This document shows positions 38,901-51,664 of a stretch of 64,000 nucleotides of DNA, piece by piece; positions within the stretch are counted from its first letter, which is position 1, and every line of letters begins with the position of its first letter. The DNA is from Bactrocera neohumeralis (Eukaryota; Arthropoda; Insecta; Diptera; Tephritidae), in assembly GCF_024586455.1 (NCBI RefSeq), contig NC_065923.1, positions 4,901,501 through 4,965,500 of the forward strand, given 5' to 3'. Under the pieces are notes generated by a model. The model saw nothing but the letters and a program-made list of their open reading frames with translations. It made no database searches and had not been told where the DNA came from. A program made the translations under genes and the position numbers.

Positions 38901-39221
38901 CGCAGAAAAGGTTTTTGTGATCAATAAATATTTGAAAAATATTTTAAAAATTTCCAAAATAATGGCGTCTTTATGTACGTAATTACTCGGAAAAACCTCA
39001 CACTTTTTGTAACTTAACCCCAATCTCTATCAGCTAACATGTTTGTGTTTTGTCACAATATTGGGTATTATTTTAGAATTGATCTAATAATGTGCAGCTA
39101 AAACTACCTCATAAAAACGAAACTAGATTTCAATTTAGTTCCTCATACATCCTTTTAATTATTTTCTCATTCCTGTTTCAACTTAACTGTATAATTGATA
39201 TTAAATTTTTTTCTATTACAG

Positions 39222-40408
39222 ATGAAGTTGGCTATTGTTATAATTGCTTTAAGCATGCACGTTGCAAGTGCGGCACTTTGGTCAAATTACGATTCTGAAA
39301 AGGCCGAGAAATGTACTGGCGGTGCGGGGTTAAAATATTTGTCCGGCGATGCGTTAATTGATTCTCCCAATTGTCTGGGGCCGAACAACTCGCCCTATCC
39401 AAGGTAAAATAAGAAAAGCGGTTAGGCTTAAAAAAAAGTAATTATTAATAATTTCCTTTTTCTCATCAGTGCGGCTGTGGCACGAACCTTCTCGAATTGG
39501 AACGGTAACTCCAGGCGTGGGCGTCAAAGTAAATTCCCCTCAACGCTGGATCCTGCGATAACAACGAATGCTTTACTACGTGCCTATGACGAAGTCAATA
39601 ATGATCTTCCCACCAACAACCGTTTTGGTGAGCTATTTCAATCAGTTTGATACCTGGCAACTTTTATAAATCTTTGTTAAATTTTTATAAATCACATAGG
39701 TCGCTCTTTGTCAAATGCACCTGTCAGTCAATGCAGAGAAACACCATCTAGGCTGTGCAAAACACGCTACAATACGACGGCGCCAATGTATGGAGTCAGT
39801 TTGACATCTGGACAGCCTGTTACCATTGTTCAAAAGTTCCCTGATCTGTTACAACAAGTCGTATTCGAAGTTTGCGAGTAAGTCGGTTTCATAAGAAAGA
39901 AAAAAGATGTGTGTTGAAAATGTGTCGCAAAATTCAATAAGAAACGATATTTTTTTAAAAGCTTAGTAGTTGTAGCAATTAATTTCCTAACTCTTGATCC
40001 ATCATGAGTTTTAAGATGATTCCGTAACTTTAATATTTTTCTAATTTACACTTCTAGTATCTTTCAAGCGAGTTTAGCTCTTAGGCTGAAAAAAGCTGTG
40101 TTCTGAATAGATGTATTTAAGAGTTTTGAAAAATAGCGCGTCAGAGCTTATTTGTTTTGCAACTCTCCATAACTCCAATTGATATATTTTAATACTTTAA
40201 TAATTCATTTATTATTCTCCCCAGATCGGGTGAATGTGACGTTGTACGTGGTGAATGCACTCAGACATATGTGCCGTATCTGTTTCTTGTAATTCCGTTG
40301 GGTCCAGTCACACTGACTGGTCAGGACTACGTATTGGTTGAGAGCGGGTGTGTATGCAAACCCAAATATTCTACGGGGGCAGCGCAGGAGCCAAATATGA
40401 TACCTTAG
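39222..40408 (+). CDS. Secreted Spaetzle-type cystine-knot protein (233 aa, four coding exons)
   Basis: Exons 39222-39403, 39470-39627, 39700-39877 and 40225-40408 join in phases 2, 1, 2 to a TAG at 40406. The start directly follows an acceptor, and MKLAIVIIALSMHVASA is a clean signal peptide, probably cut after Ala17. Cys31 and Cys51 lie in the pro-region. The C-terminal domain has seven Cys (125, 133, 172, 177, 184, 215, 217) ending CVC, the spacing type of Spaetzle/neurotrophin-like Toll ligands, where the odd Cys forms the inter-chain bridge. Two R-x-x-R sites could be cleaved: RRGR (76-79) and RFGR (112-115), the latter ten residues before the knot. There is one N-glycosylation site, NTT (138). 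Which of the Spaetzle paralogs it is, or whether it is a separate lineage, is not clear; no symbol given. Confidence 0.75.
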
Positions 40409-40424
40409 TTTATTTCCAGAACCA

Positions 40425-40430
40425 AATAAA
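40425..40430 (+). terminator. Poly(A) signal of the cystine-knot gene
   Basis: AATAAA only 17 nt after the stop, implying a very short 3' UTR. Confidence 0.55.
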
Positions 40431-40439
40431 AGTTTAATT

Positions 40440-42330
40440 TGTTAATATCTGATATACTGCTACACAACTACATATAAAGTAAACTGTTTAAAATGGACAT
40501 TTGTACGCATAAATGATGTAACTTTTCGCTGTATTATATTTGCTACGAATGCCCATTTTTACTCTAAATACGATCGATTCAACAAGTTTTCTCTGTTGAA
40601 TTTACAGTTATTAATATACAAACATATTTAGTCGTAAAATATTTATTATTATAAATATACATATTTATGAATTCATATTGAGATAAATATGCGTAAATAT
40701 ATTTCTCTAGGATAGTTGTATGTTGTTTACAAATAATTTAATTGAAGAGCAAATTACTTGAATATCTATCATAACTTTAAAAATCTAAAATTATGTAAGT
40801 GGTTAAAGAAAATATATGAGTGTCGCCATTCTAATAACGAAAGCAATACAATTATTTTTCGATATACAAGGTTTTCTTTCAAAATATTCTTTTTAAAGTA
40901 TTGTATTTCCATATATACACATATCTGTCTGTTTGCAAGGTGTTTTGGTTCAAAACAATGTAAACAGGATAAAAAAACATACAGACATATAATAAAAGTA
41001 CATACAAGCTAAATTAAATACGATATTTTGATCGCATAGATTTGTTATTAGGGGTTTCGTTATAAGTCAAATGTATGTATGACTCTCTGTAACAGTATAT
41101 CAGAAATAATTAAATATACGAACAAAAGCTTAGGTTTAAGATTGCCTATTTATTGATTGCTTAAAAGTTTTCTCTATTAAATTATATTTAATTTGTTTTA
41201 TGCTAATGACATATATGCAAATAAATACAAATATCTATCATAAATGAAAATAATATGTTATGTGTTAAGCTAGCGTTAATATTCTTGTATGTACACTCGT
41301 ACCAAACGTACTCGCAAGTGCGGATTTGTTTTTTGCAAATGAAATAAAAAACTATGAATGTATGTAGTATAAGAATTAAGGAGGAAAACTGAATATTGCA
41401 TTTACGTATGTATGCATGTATTTGTAACATTTGTAATAAATAAATGATTTTAATAAACCATAATATCAACAAACATTAGTCTACTTCTGAAGCGTTTTTA
41501 ATAAATAACAATTTAATATATTTTTATAGTCTATTATTTACATTTATGATTTGGAAACGGATATGGTGTGGTAATGAGAGGCAGACTCATATGTATTCCT
41601 ATCAAGACGATAGACTTGTCAATCGTAATTTATAGAGGTAAATTAATTAAATAAGGCAAGTTCTGGGAAACAGTTTCACACTTCATTTAAATAATCTCAA
41701 TTATATTATTCGTATTAATACTTAAAATAGCTTAAAACACCTCTGTAGTAAGTTGTATTTAGTAAAGAATTATAGTAACTTACTGTGACGAGGCAAAGTG
41801 TTACATTGGTATATTATTGTTGTATTGTGTATTGTATCTTCAACTAGATTTGCGCTTAAACTTCCTGTTCCTTCCTGTTTGACGTATTCGTTTGACATTC
41901 TTCTTTAGCTTCGGCTGAAAATATATGTATGTATTTACAGAGAAGCTTAAAACTCTCAACACATAACTTTAAGGGAATAAAAATGAAATGCTTCTACACA
42001 ATTATGGTTTTAATTTTATCAACATTTAATATTAGTCCATTTGAAAAAATATGACACAAGATTTTGAAATGAATGCATTAATTATAAGATGATCCTCAAT
42101 ACCGATGTCTTGAATTATAATAATAATTGTAGAATACTTTAAATAAGCACTTTTTGCATATAAACTTAAATAAATATCAAATATATATAATTTTATTAAA
42201 GTTCAAAGGTATTGTATGGATTTTACAAAACTGTAGTTATTTTTAGCCAGCAGCTATTGTGAATTCTTCGTTTTGTAATTACTTTTGTATTAATTTTCCT
42301 TCATGAATATGGCAGCTCTGATTTCGTTGA
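40440..42330. other. Intergenic AT-rich stretch
   Basis: Nothing recognisable apart from short TATA/ACATA runs. Between the 3' end of the cystine-knot gene and the likely promoter region of SRm160, which should lie near 42330-42700 where complexity rises. Confidence 0.5.
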
Positions 42331-42812
42331 ATTTTTCGTTGCGTCGTCTCCATTTTGCAGTGCAGCAGGCCGCATTGAAAAATTTTTAATGTGCGAAAAA
42401 AGTTTATTACTGCTATAATAAAGTAAAAATATGTGGAGTTTTAGAATAAACGTTGTGGAAATATATTAAATAAGTTTATTATACTGAGTTGATAACGTTT
42501 GAGGTTAGTTTGTGTGCTAAAATAACGAATGTGGTTACTTACCCCCGCCTCCTGTTTTTTCTGTTCAAAACGCTGAATTTTACGCTTGCCGCCGTGTGCG
42601 TATCTGAAGCCCCAGTTGCCGGGCGCAACTTTTTCCGTGTGGCAGAAACAACTAATTGAGAGTAATTAAGAACAAGGTATATAACTACTATAACTGAACC
42701 AAATCCATTAAAGGAAGATTTTTTGAAACACTGTCATGACGTGAAGGTGCTCATTTGTGGATATCTATAAAATTGTAAGCCACTCGCAACTGTTAAAAAA
42801 AACTGCTTGAAA

Positions 42813-45800
42813 ATGATGTTCACGGTAAGTAGTGTGATTACTTTTAAATATATAAGATTGAAATTAATATTACATCACTTCCTTTAATCAAATAATTAAA
42901 TGTATACAATTTTTAGAAGTGATTTTTGTCATCTCAAAACATCATCTATTAAACATAAAAAAACGTAGGAAATTGAAAATATGAACGAACTTATGTTAAG
43001 AGAAAAATGCGTTTCACACCTTATCGTATTTTTAATCTAATATGTTTTACAGAGACATATTAAATATATTTCTGCGAATAAGTTATCCCAGAGGTTGATT
43101 ACGCGTCTATTGCTATGCGAGTTAAAACTATAAACAAATAATATGAAAAATTAGGTTATGTCTTTAAATGCATGTTAAGACATTTTTGGATGTGAAGTTA
43201 AATTATTAAATAGTTACCACTATTTAAAAATAGTTTCATATTTTATGAGATAATTTAATTTACTTAAGGTTCATCACTTTCTAGTAAATTACACAAGCAA
43301 CGTTAATTTAAGCGAAAAGAATCGCTGGTGATCGTGATGGAGTAATGTGCAAATATTTATCCTAAGCATTAGATTACTTAAAAGTCAATGTAAAACTTCC
43401 AATAATGATTTTGGTTGCTATCTGTCGTAACATATAAATTCCCAGTGTTTTGAATTGGTTAAATACGCACATTTATAAAAATATTCATAAGATTATCACT
43501 AATTTGCACTTAGATTTTTATTTGGGAAAAAGTGAAAATCATTCTTTTGTAATAAAGAATGTCAAAATGTCAAAGAATTTTTTTCTGGAATAAAGTAAAG
43601 GGATGTGACAGGATGTGTTGAAATATGTATTATTTTTTTTTTAATTTTGAGACTACATACATATATTCTGTTTCGTTAAAATTAACTTATTCGGTAACAA
43701 TAAATATTTCCAGGGCACCACCCAACAGCAAGACACTCGCTTCAGCGACAAGGAGAAGAAATTAATGAAGCAAATGAAGTTTGGAGACTGCTTAAATAAA
43801 CGTGTGGATATGTCAAAGGTGAAACTAGATGTGTTGCGCCCATGGATTAGCAAAAAAATCACGGATATTTTACACATCGAAGACGATGTTGTGGTTGAAT
43901 TTGTTTACAATCAGTTGGAGGAAGAAAAATTTCCTTGCCCAAAGAAGATGCAAATAAATATGACAGGATTTCTAAATGGAAAAAATGCACGACAGTTTAT
44001 GGGTGAATTATGGTCTTTGTTACTATCTGCACAAGAGAGCGAAAGTGGAATCCCTGCCGAGTTTATTCAGCAAAAGAAAGATGAGATACTTAAGAGGGAA
44101 GAGCAACAACGTCAAAATGATCGTTCGCGTTCACGAGATAGGGATAGAGACAGGGATCGCGATAGGGATAATGAACGCGATCGGGATCGCGATCGTGACA
44201 GACGCACCGGTAGAGATCGCTCTAACGATGGACAACGTGATGAAATGAGTCAACGTGAGCAGCAGTTACCACCAAGTACATTGAGCGCTATCGAGCAGGT
44301 TAGGTCACAATTATCAGCTAAATCTAGATCGAATTCGGCTGAAGAAACTAATTTAGGTAATGTTTCCCAAAGCAAGCAATTTGAGGGGGGTAATTCAGCC
44401 GGTGTGAATGCTGCGGCAGCAGCAGCTGCAGCTTTACTGCGTGATCGTTCCAGGTCACCAAATGCTAGTGCAAGATCTGCAGCAGCAGAAGCGGCCGCAT
44501 CAAAAATACGCAATCGATCACCACGAAAACGCTCCAGAGATAGATCAGTGGTGCGAAAATCATCTCGTGAGCGCAATTCGTCACCGCAAAGACGCCGCAA
44601 TTCTCCAAGAGATAGAAGGCGACTATCGCGTTCACCGAGGCGAAGATCATCTGGCGGAGATCGTCGTCGTCGTCGCAGCACTCGTAGTCGTTCCAGGGAT
44701 CGTAGTGTTAGACGGCCACCAAGTAAGAAACGTCAGATTTCACGTTCTAATTCGCCTCAAAAACGTCAAAGTCCGAAATCGAAAAGTCGTCGTTCGAAAG
44801 ATAGACGATCGAGATCAAGATCACGTTCAAAATCACCTGTAAAGCGAAAGTCATCCCCAGCGGCAGTAAGAAATTCCAAAAACACAACTTCATCTCCCTA
44901 TCGGAAGCGTTCAAGCTCGCGACACTCTAATCCACATACACCTGTCAATGGGCATGAAGACAATGGACCTGCTAAAAAGCGCGACACTAAAAAGCGTACT
45001 CCCTCCCCGAATCATAGTGAAAGCTCTCGTGTATCTGATGGTGACAAAAAGTCCACGGCACGCAAATCATCTAAAGACCGTTCTCGTTCAAGGTAATATA
45101 TATAAAATCTTTGGTATAAAGTAACTACACATATTTAATTTAAAATGTTAGAACAATATTTTATAGTTAATATGTTTTTAGTTTTACATTGATACCGAAA
45201 AACAAAATAATCTGGTATATCCTGAACTACATGTGTATACGTATAATACGTTTTGACAACAAACATTTTTGGGATACACTATTTGAAGCTTTTATATATA
45301 CATAAATTGTTCTTATATTTCCAAAAATAAGGGAAAAACAATTTTGAAAAATATAACAATTTATAAAGTAATATTTAAAAGTAAGTATATTCTGTGAATA
45401 AAGGAAAAACTATTTAAAAATAAACTTTAAGGTTCTTGTTTTAAACTTACATATGTATGTATCTTAATACAAATTCTAATTATACATACATTTATATCAT
45501 AAAATGGCTTTAAGTTATGTAATATAATTTATAATTTTGATAGGTCCGCCAGTAAAAGATCAGTAAGAGGTGCTGTGTCTTCACGTTCACGTTCACGTTC
45601 AAGATCTTCTTCCCGTTCGTCAAGAGCTTCTGAACGTTTAAACAAAAAAGCCGTACGTCGATCTAGCTCACGAAACACCAGTCTTTCGCCATCGCCTGAG
45701 CGAAAAGAGGACTTCGAGATACGACGCAACAAGAACAGCGTTCAAAAGAAGCGACATTACCGGCATAATCGTGATTCTTCAGCGAGCTCCATGGATAGGG

Positions 45801-48090
45801 AACGTGACCGTGAGCGCGATCGAGACGGTGGGCGAAGAATGATGGCGGACAATAGAGGCAGACGAGGAGACATGCCTGGTCGACGATTCTCACCACATAA
45901 CCGAAGTCCGCGAAATGATGGTGGTGGCGGCGGTGGACGCAATCAACGTTCTCGATCTCGTCGCCGTTCAAAATCTCGTAATCGTTCTAGATCACGAAAT
46001 CGATCACGTTCTCCTATGCGACGTTCGCGTTCACCCCGACGGTGAGTAATATTTTGAATACAGCAATATATTTTGTTTGATATACATACATATGTACATA
46101 TATATGAATGTATATTTCGAAAAATATATACATATTTGCTTATGGCAATTTTTTTATATTACAGTTTTAATCGACGCCGCTCTCCAATGATGCACTTTCG
46201 TGGTCGAGGTGGAGGAAATAATCGTGGTCGTATGAACTTCTGGCGCCGCAGTCCGAGCAGAGGTCGCGGGGGCGGAGGAGGAGGTATAGGTGGTCCTGGA
46301 GGACGCTTTGATCGTCGTTTCTCACCACAGCGCAGATACTCGCGCGAACGTGATCGCGATCGCCGTATGTCACCGATGCAAAATCAATTCCGCAAATTTT
46401 CTCCGCAGCGGCGATTCTCTCCTCCCCAAAATATGCAGTACCAAAGAAGGTCAAGAGAACGAAGATTTAGTCCAGCTCCACGTGATCGCCGACCATCCTC
46501 TCCAATGCGTGACAACTCTCGTGATCGAGGTGGAGGAAACAATTTCGGTCGGTGGGATCAAAATAACCGCAATGTTCAAAAACCAAAAGCCAGAGCCTCA
46601 TCAGAGAGTTCGAATTGGGAGGTAGACGATGAACCTGTCAAAGAATCAGCGAATCGTCAGCCCAGCACAACTAAACAAACTAGTCCAATTAAAAACAACG
46701 GAGACCGTTCAAGAAGTCTCATACGGTCCCGCGATAGAAGCGGTCGGGACTCCAGTCAGTCTTCGGAAAAAACTTCAAAAGCTCGTGAAAATTCAGGTAA
46801 CTATGCACATTAGAAAAATTTGACCAAATTTTTTAAATTATAATCCATTCAGGACGACGATCATCTGTTGAATATGCAGGTCCCTCGGTCAAAACCATTG
46901 ACTTATCCAAAGAAGAACGTGGTGAAAATCGTAAAGCAAAGGTGGATTCAAATCAAAGTGAATCTCACCAAGTAAAGAAGCAAGCTCCGCTGGCTGTAGC
47001 CGCTGTCGCTACTACTGGTTCAACTTTACGCAACGAGAAGTTACGTGATCGATACAGTTCGAGTTTGTCTCGCACACCGTCACCATTTTTGAAGCCTCAC
47101 GAACGTGAAAAACTTCAGAAAAATGCGCTAAAGAAATCGCAAGAGAAGAAGCCACAAAAGAACCGTAAAGAAAGTTATTCCTCGTCTTCAGATAGCTCCG
47201 GCGATAGTGATGACAGTGAAGATGACGAGGAGCGTAATGCAGTTGAAAAAACAAGAGTGTCAAGGATGAAAAATTCTGAATTGCGTACCAAATCTAAAAG
47301 ACGAAAGTCAGTAACAAGTGACGACGAATCTGACGATGATAGTGACGATGAACAAGCTAAGAAAAAGTCGAATTCTAAAGGATCAAGCAAAGGTCAGATA
47401 TCGGCAGAATTACCATCAAGTGGCAAGGCTGGGCGCAAAGAAAAGAATACACACACAGAAGAAAATCGAGAAGAGCGGAATTCTGTTGATGTGCAAAGCA
47501 ACCGCGGTAAAGGCAAATATCTAAACGAAGTACCAGAAGTAGCGGTTCAAAGTAGTTCGAAAGCACATAAAAAGATAGTAGTCGAGAAACATGCTCCAAG
47601 GGATAACGATTCATCCAATTCAAGCGATGATTCTGAGAAAGAACAGTCAGAAAGCAAAACAGCTAGCTCGAAATCGAAACAAACCGCTTCTCGTAAACGT
47701 GCAGTTTCTATTTCTGGTTTGAAAAAATCCAAGCGCGAGTCATCGGATTCAGATGATGAACAAGTTTCAAAGAAGAAACGAAAGAAGGCAAAGAAAACAT
47801 CAAAACGTAATTCAGACGATGATAGTTCTTCGGATTCCGAAGCTGAGGCAATGTCGAAAAAGAAAAAGCATAAGAAGCATAAAAAACACACCAAGAAGAG
47901 TAAGAAACACAAGAAACATAAGAAGAAGAACAAAAAGGCTGATAGCTCTTCAAGCAGTGACGAGGAGGATGAAGTCCGCGAACGTACCGGCAAGTCTACA
48001 TCAGCATCTTTACTTCTAGGAGGAGTAAATGAAGACTTAGAGAAGCAGTTGCGTGAAAGGGCTTTAAAATCAATGAAAAAGAACGAGTAA
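42813..48090 (+). CDS. SRm160: SRm160/SRRM1 splicing coactivator (1252 aa, six exons)
   Basis: Ser/Arg-repetitive nuclear matrix protein that bridges SR proteins and snRNPs on pre-mRNA and accompanies exon-junction complexes. Exons are 42813-42824 (MMFT), 43714-45092, 45544-46041, 46165-46796 and 46853-48090, with phases 0, 2, 2, 1. This makes five coding exons; an upstream non-coding exon is likely but unplaced. The PWI domain spans residues ~20-115, with Pro47-Trp48-Ile49, the MQINMTGFLNGKNARQFMGE segment and LLLSAQE. Then follow a RD-repeat region, an Ala run, long RS/RSRSP blocks, an RGG-like stretch (RGRGGGNNRGRMNFWRR) and an acidic Ser plus Lys/His-rich tail (KKHKKHTKKSKKHKKHKKK). Long frames on the other strand here are shadows of the biased composition. 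Human SRRM1 is about 900 residues; the fly form is longer at the C-terminus. Confidence 0.92.
42825..43713 (+). other. SRm160 intron 1
   Basis: 889-nt intron from ACG|GTAAGT to TTTCCAG|GGC, phase 0. AT-rich; no feature seen inside. Confidence 0.8.
45093..45543 (+). other. SRm160 intron 2
   Basis: 451-nt intron, AG|GTAATA to TTGATAG|GTCC, phase 2. It sits within the RS region; introns 46042-46164 (123 nt) and 46797-46852 (56 nt) follow. No gene inside. Confidence 0.8.
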
Positions 48091-48603
48091 AGACCTGAAT
48101 TAACAATGGTAGACAGACATGTGCAGAAACGACTGGATAATGTGTATGCTCCACATTTTATCATTTCCCCTGAATTATTTTTTTGTACTCCACAGAATAA
48201 TTTAGTTTGTAGCCCACACAATTATTAATACTATAACTTTAGGTAAGTAGGACTTTTGGAGACACCACCCCCAATGAGATCTAATTTTCAAAACGAATCC
48301 TACTTGCGTTAAACATCTTGAAATTTGTTTTGAAAATATTTATCATCGCATGCTAAGAAATTTGTAACATACATACATGCCTACTTTTAAAATAGCTACA
48401 GAATGAGCAATTGGAAAAGATTTGGGTATAATTGCTGAACAGAAACAGCAAACAATACAATATTTAATTGCTACATACAAGATTCTACATTCTGTTGAGA
48501 GTTGTCAACATTTAATTGATTGATTTGAAGTTTAGGTTCTATTATTTAAGTAGATTATATATTATATAATGCATTCACGTTTGTCAACTCAAAGAAACAA
48601 ACA

Positions 48604-48609
48604 AATAAA
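48604..48609 (+). terminator. Candidate poly(A) signal of SRm160
   Basis: First canonical AATAAA I find after the SRm160 stop, 513 nt downstream. A nearer non-canonical signal may be used instead. Confidence 0.35.
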
Positions 48610-49829
48610 CATAACTACTACGGAAAAATTTGTATACATTATATTTTCCTTAATGGAGCAAAAAGGGGAGTCAACAATTTGGCAAAATTGTAATTATTCA
48701 TCAGGTTGATCGGAGATGGAGACAGACACAGACTCTTTAAAATCGTAAGTCTGTCTCTAAATATATGTACAAGTATATATGTATGTCCATACAACTAACG
48801 TGTTTCGACCGTCATTTAGCTACAAGTTTTAAGCTGCTGAGTAGATTATCTCACTAATCTACTGGATTAAGCAAGATTATGGTATACAAAAATATAAACA
48901 AACACCTGGCAATTGACTTACCAAATCAAGAAATGCTTTCATAACAAAGTGCGACATACAATGTTTCCTTTTTATAAATACTGGTGAGGACAGTCGAGAT
49001 TAATGAACAGATTAAATGTAGTCAAATCACTTCAAATTAAAAATTTACTTGACTTAACAATAATCTTATGAAATCCTAAAATCCTGATTAAGAAACGGGG
49101 TTTCGAAAAGAAAACAAGCAGAAAGTGTATGTAGCAAAAACAATAAAAAAAATTTAAAAATACATTTAATAAGATTCGTTTCATTCCAGAAAATTTAAAC
49201 AAAAGGTAAAATTATTTGTGTATTTGAAAAAAAAAGTTTTCCGTTGAAAATGTAAAATAACGTTTTTTACTTCAATCAGCTCTTTGGAGCGTCATCTTTC
49301 GCGCAATAGTAATAATAGGTACACCGGGTTTCTTCATTTCTTCTCTAAATAACGCTGAATAGTTCTCAAAGTGTGTTTTTTGAAGTTCCTAATGCAAAGC
49401 CACAATTTAAAACATAATCGTTTAATATTTGCGCTTTCTATATTTATTAACATTCTCTAATATACATATGCTTATTGTATCTGTGGAATGATTCTATTCC
49501 TTTAGAAATGTGGCGAATGTCTTTGAGGATGAAAACAAAATTTAAATAACTAAAATTAATTAACTAATTGCAGATACATAAAATATTGAATGTCTCCTAT
49601 TTTTAAGTTGCTATGCTTGAAGCTAATTCATAAATCCATTTAATTTCAAATAAAGAATATATAAAATATAAAATAAATATACTTCACCCTATGAAAAACA
49701 CGAAATCTAGGTGTCGCTTTATATCCATATTGGCCGGAGAAAATACTCTCCACTCCACTGAACTGTCACCGCATAATCACAACAAAGCGAACTGTCAAAA
49801 AGTCGATTAACATCCGGCTGCGTTGCCGT
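48610..49829. other. Intergenic stretch between SRm160 and RpS4
   Basis: No gene seen. AT-rich, with an inverted pair GACAGACA...TGTCTGTC-like near 48720-48755 and no long frame. Confidence 0.5.
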
Positions 49830-49847
49830 CTTCCTTTCCTTTTCACG
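49830..49847 (+). promoter_or_regulatory. Polypyrimidine (TCT) initiator / 5' TOP of RpS4
   Basis: CTTCCTTTCCTTTTCACG contains CCTTTCC, matching the YC(+1)TTTYY TCT-type initiator of fly ribosomal protein genes, with the predicted +1 C at 49834. That gives a leader of only 26 nt starting with a pyrimidine tract, as expected for TOR-regulated TOP mRNAs. Confidence 0.65.
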
Positions 49848-49859
49848 TATTTTGACAAG

Positions 49860-51322
49860 ATGGTAGGTGGTGTAAAAGTTGCCGGGGAAATTCACTGCCA
49901 TCGTACGTTTTAAATATACCAATTTATTGAATAATTTACAAAGTGTTGCTGAACATTCTGCCTTAATGTATATGTTAATATTTCAAAGTTTAATGTACGG
50001 GTTCGTGCAGTTAACCAATAGTTTGTTGTCGCTATTTGTTGTTTGATACTTGAGTGAAATGGCGAACTATTGGTGCTTTGGTAGTGAAACTCGCAGCTGG
50101 CTAATGATTATATTTAAAAGGATAGTGAGATGTGACAATGTATCAGTGTGTTTTGATTACAGGCGCGAGGTCCCAAGAAGCATTTGAAGCGTTTAGCAGC
50201 ACCCAAGGCATGGATGTTGGACAAATTGGGAGGAGTGTTTGCTCCTCGTCCCTCCAGTGGCCCACACAAATTGCGGGAGTCATTGCCCTTGATGATTTTC
50301 TTGAGAAATCGTCTAAAGTATGCGCTGAATGGTGCTGAGGTGACCAAAATTGTTATGCAGCGTCTGATCAAGGTTGACGGCAAAGTCCGTACCGACCCAA
50401 CATATCCAGCTGGTTTCATGGGTAATGTTTTTCAAATTTGTTAATATTGTATATCATTATATTGAAATCTTTTATTACAGATGTCATCACCATTGAAAAA
50501 ACTGGTGAATTCTTCCGTTTGGTGTACGACGTTAAGGGCCGCTTCACCATTCACCGCATTTCTGCCGAGGAAGCCAAGGTATGTTTCATACTCATTGCTT
50601 TAGTAAGATTCAAATAAATTGGCTTGATCGAAGACCATATAGTTATGATTCCACACATATATGTGGTTCAAAAGTAAGCCAAAAGCAATTTTTGTTACGA
50701 CGGTCACTGAATGTCTTGATTTTTGTGATACTTTGGTAACACTTACGTGCAATTACAAAATTACTCGACGAACTATGGAGATTCATGTTAGTTCTAAAAA
50801 CATAGCAAATAATTTCTATTTCACTTTTCTCTACAGTACAAATTGTGCAAAGTCAAGAAGACACAGCTCGGTGCCAAGGGTGTTCCATTCGTGGTTACAC
50901 ACGACGGCCGAACCATCCGTTACCCCGATCCCCTCATCAAGGCCAACGATACTGTTCAGGTAGACATTGCCACCGGTAAAATCACTGACTACATCAAATT
51001 CGACTCAGGTAAATACCATGTGCTAAATCAATTAAAAGGCCGGTAGATTCATATGTTGATTGTTTTAGGAAATCTTTGCATGATCACTGGAGGTAGAAAT
51101 TTGGGTCGTGTCGGTACTGTTGTCAACCGTGAGAGACATCCCGGTTCCTTCGATATCGTTCACGTAAAGGACTCGCAAGGACATGTGTTTGCCACCAGAT
51201 TGACAAATGTTTTCATCATCGGCAAGGGCAATAAACCCTACATTTCTTTGCCAAAGGGCAAGGGTGTTAAATTGAGCATTGCTGAGGAACGCGACAAGCG
51301 TTTAGCTGCTAAAACTCATTAA
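49860..51322 (+). CDS. RpS4: Ribosomal protein S4 (261 aa, five exons)
   Basis: Small-subunit protein eS4. Exons are 49860-49862 (the ATG alone, followed directly by GTAGGT), 50163-50421, 50481-50578, 50837-51008 and 51069-51322; phases 0, 1, 0, 1. The spliced product begins MARGPKKHLKRLAAPKAWML and ends KRLAAKTH, at the family length. The S4 RNA-binding region (GPHKLRESLPLMIFLRNRLK), the central domain (TGEFFRLVYDVKGRFTIHRI) and the KOW segment (ITGGRNLGRVGTVVNRERHP) are all intact. The one-codon first exon is typical of ribosomal protein genes. Neighbouring codons are GC3-rich relative to introns, in line with high expression. Confidence 0.97.
50619..50690 (+). other. Stem structure in RpS4 intron 3, snoRNA-like candidate
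   Basis: TTGGCTT (50619-50625) pairs perfectly with AAGCCAA (50676-50682), and an inner palindrome CACATATATGTG sits between them. AAAGCA just after the stem fits the loose H-box ANANNA, and an ACA follows at about 50801. Introns of ribosomal protein genes often host H/ACA or C/D snoRNAs, but the second hairpin is not convincing and no target is identified. Confidence 0.25.
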
Positions 51323-51371
51323 GTAGTTATTTAAGACCGGTTTCTAATTTAGCGAAAGATGGAAAATTCAT

Positions 51372-51377
51372 AATAAA
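51372..51377 (+). terminator. Poly(A) signal of RpS4
   Basis: AATAAA 50 nt after the stop, giving the short 3' UTR usual for ribosomal protein mRNAs. Confidence 0.65.
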
Positions 51378-51664
51378 TAGAAATCACTGTAGAATAACTC
51401 GGAAAACATATAATTTGAATAAGTTAATTTTTTAAGGTTATAAGCTATACTTTCCCGTTGCAGTAAGAGAATTCAGTAGCGCGGTTTATTTTATTGTACA
51501 GACGTAATAGATGTAATTTGGCAATAAGTTGTGAATGAGCGAATTTACATACGTATATACAGTATATAGTATGTGTGAATAAGTCTAGCCAGAAACAGGT
51601 ACAGGGAGGTATATAAATTTTGTAAAATGTGTTGTTTTGAAGAAAAATAATTCTGATGGATATA

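Noticed and set aside
44250..44681. Leu/Arg-rich minus-strand frame, and similar ones at 47547-48221
   Set aside because: Antisense of SRm160 RS and acidic-Ser repeats.
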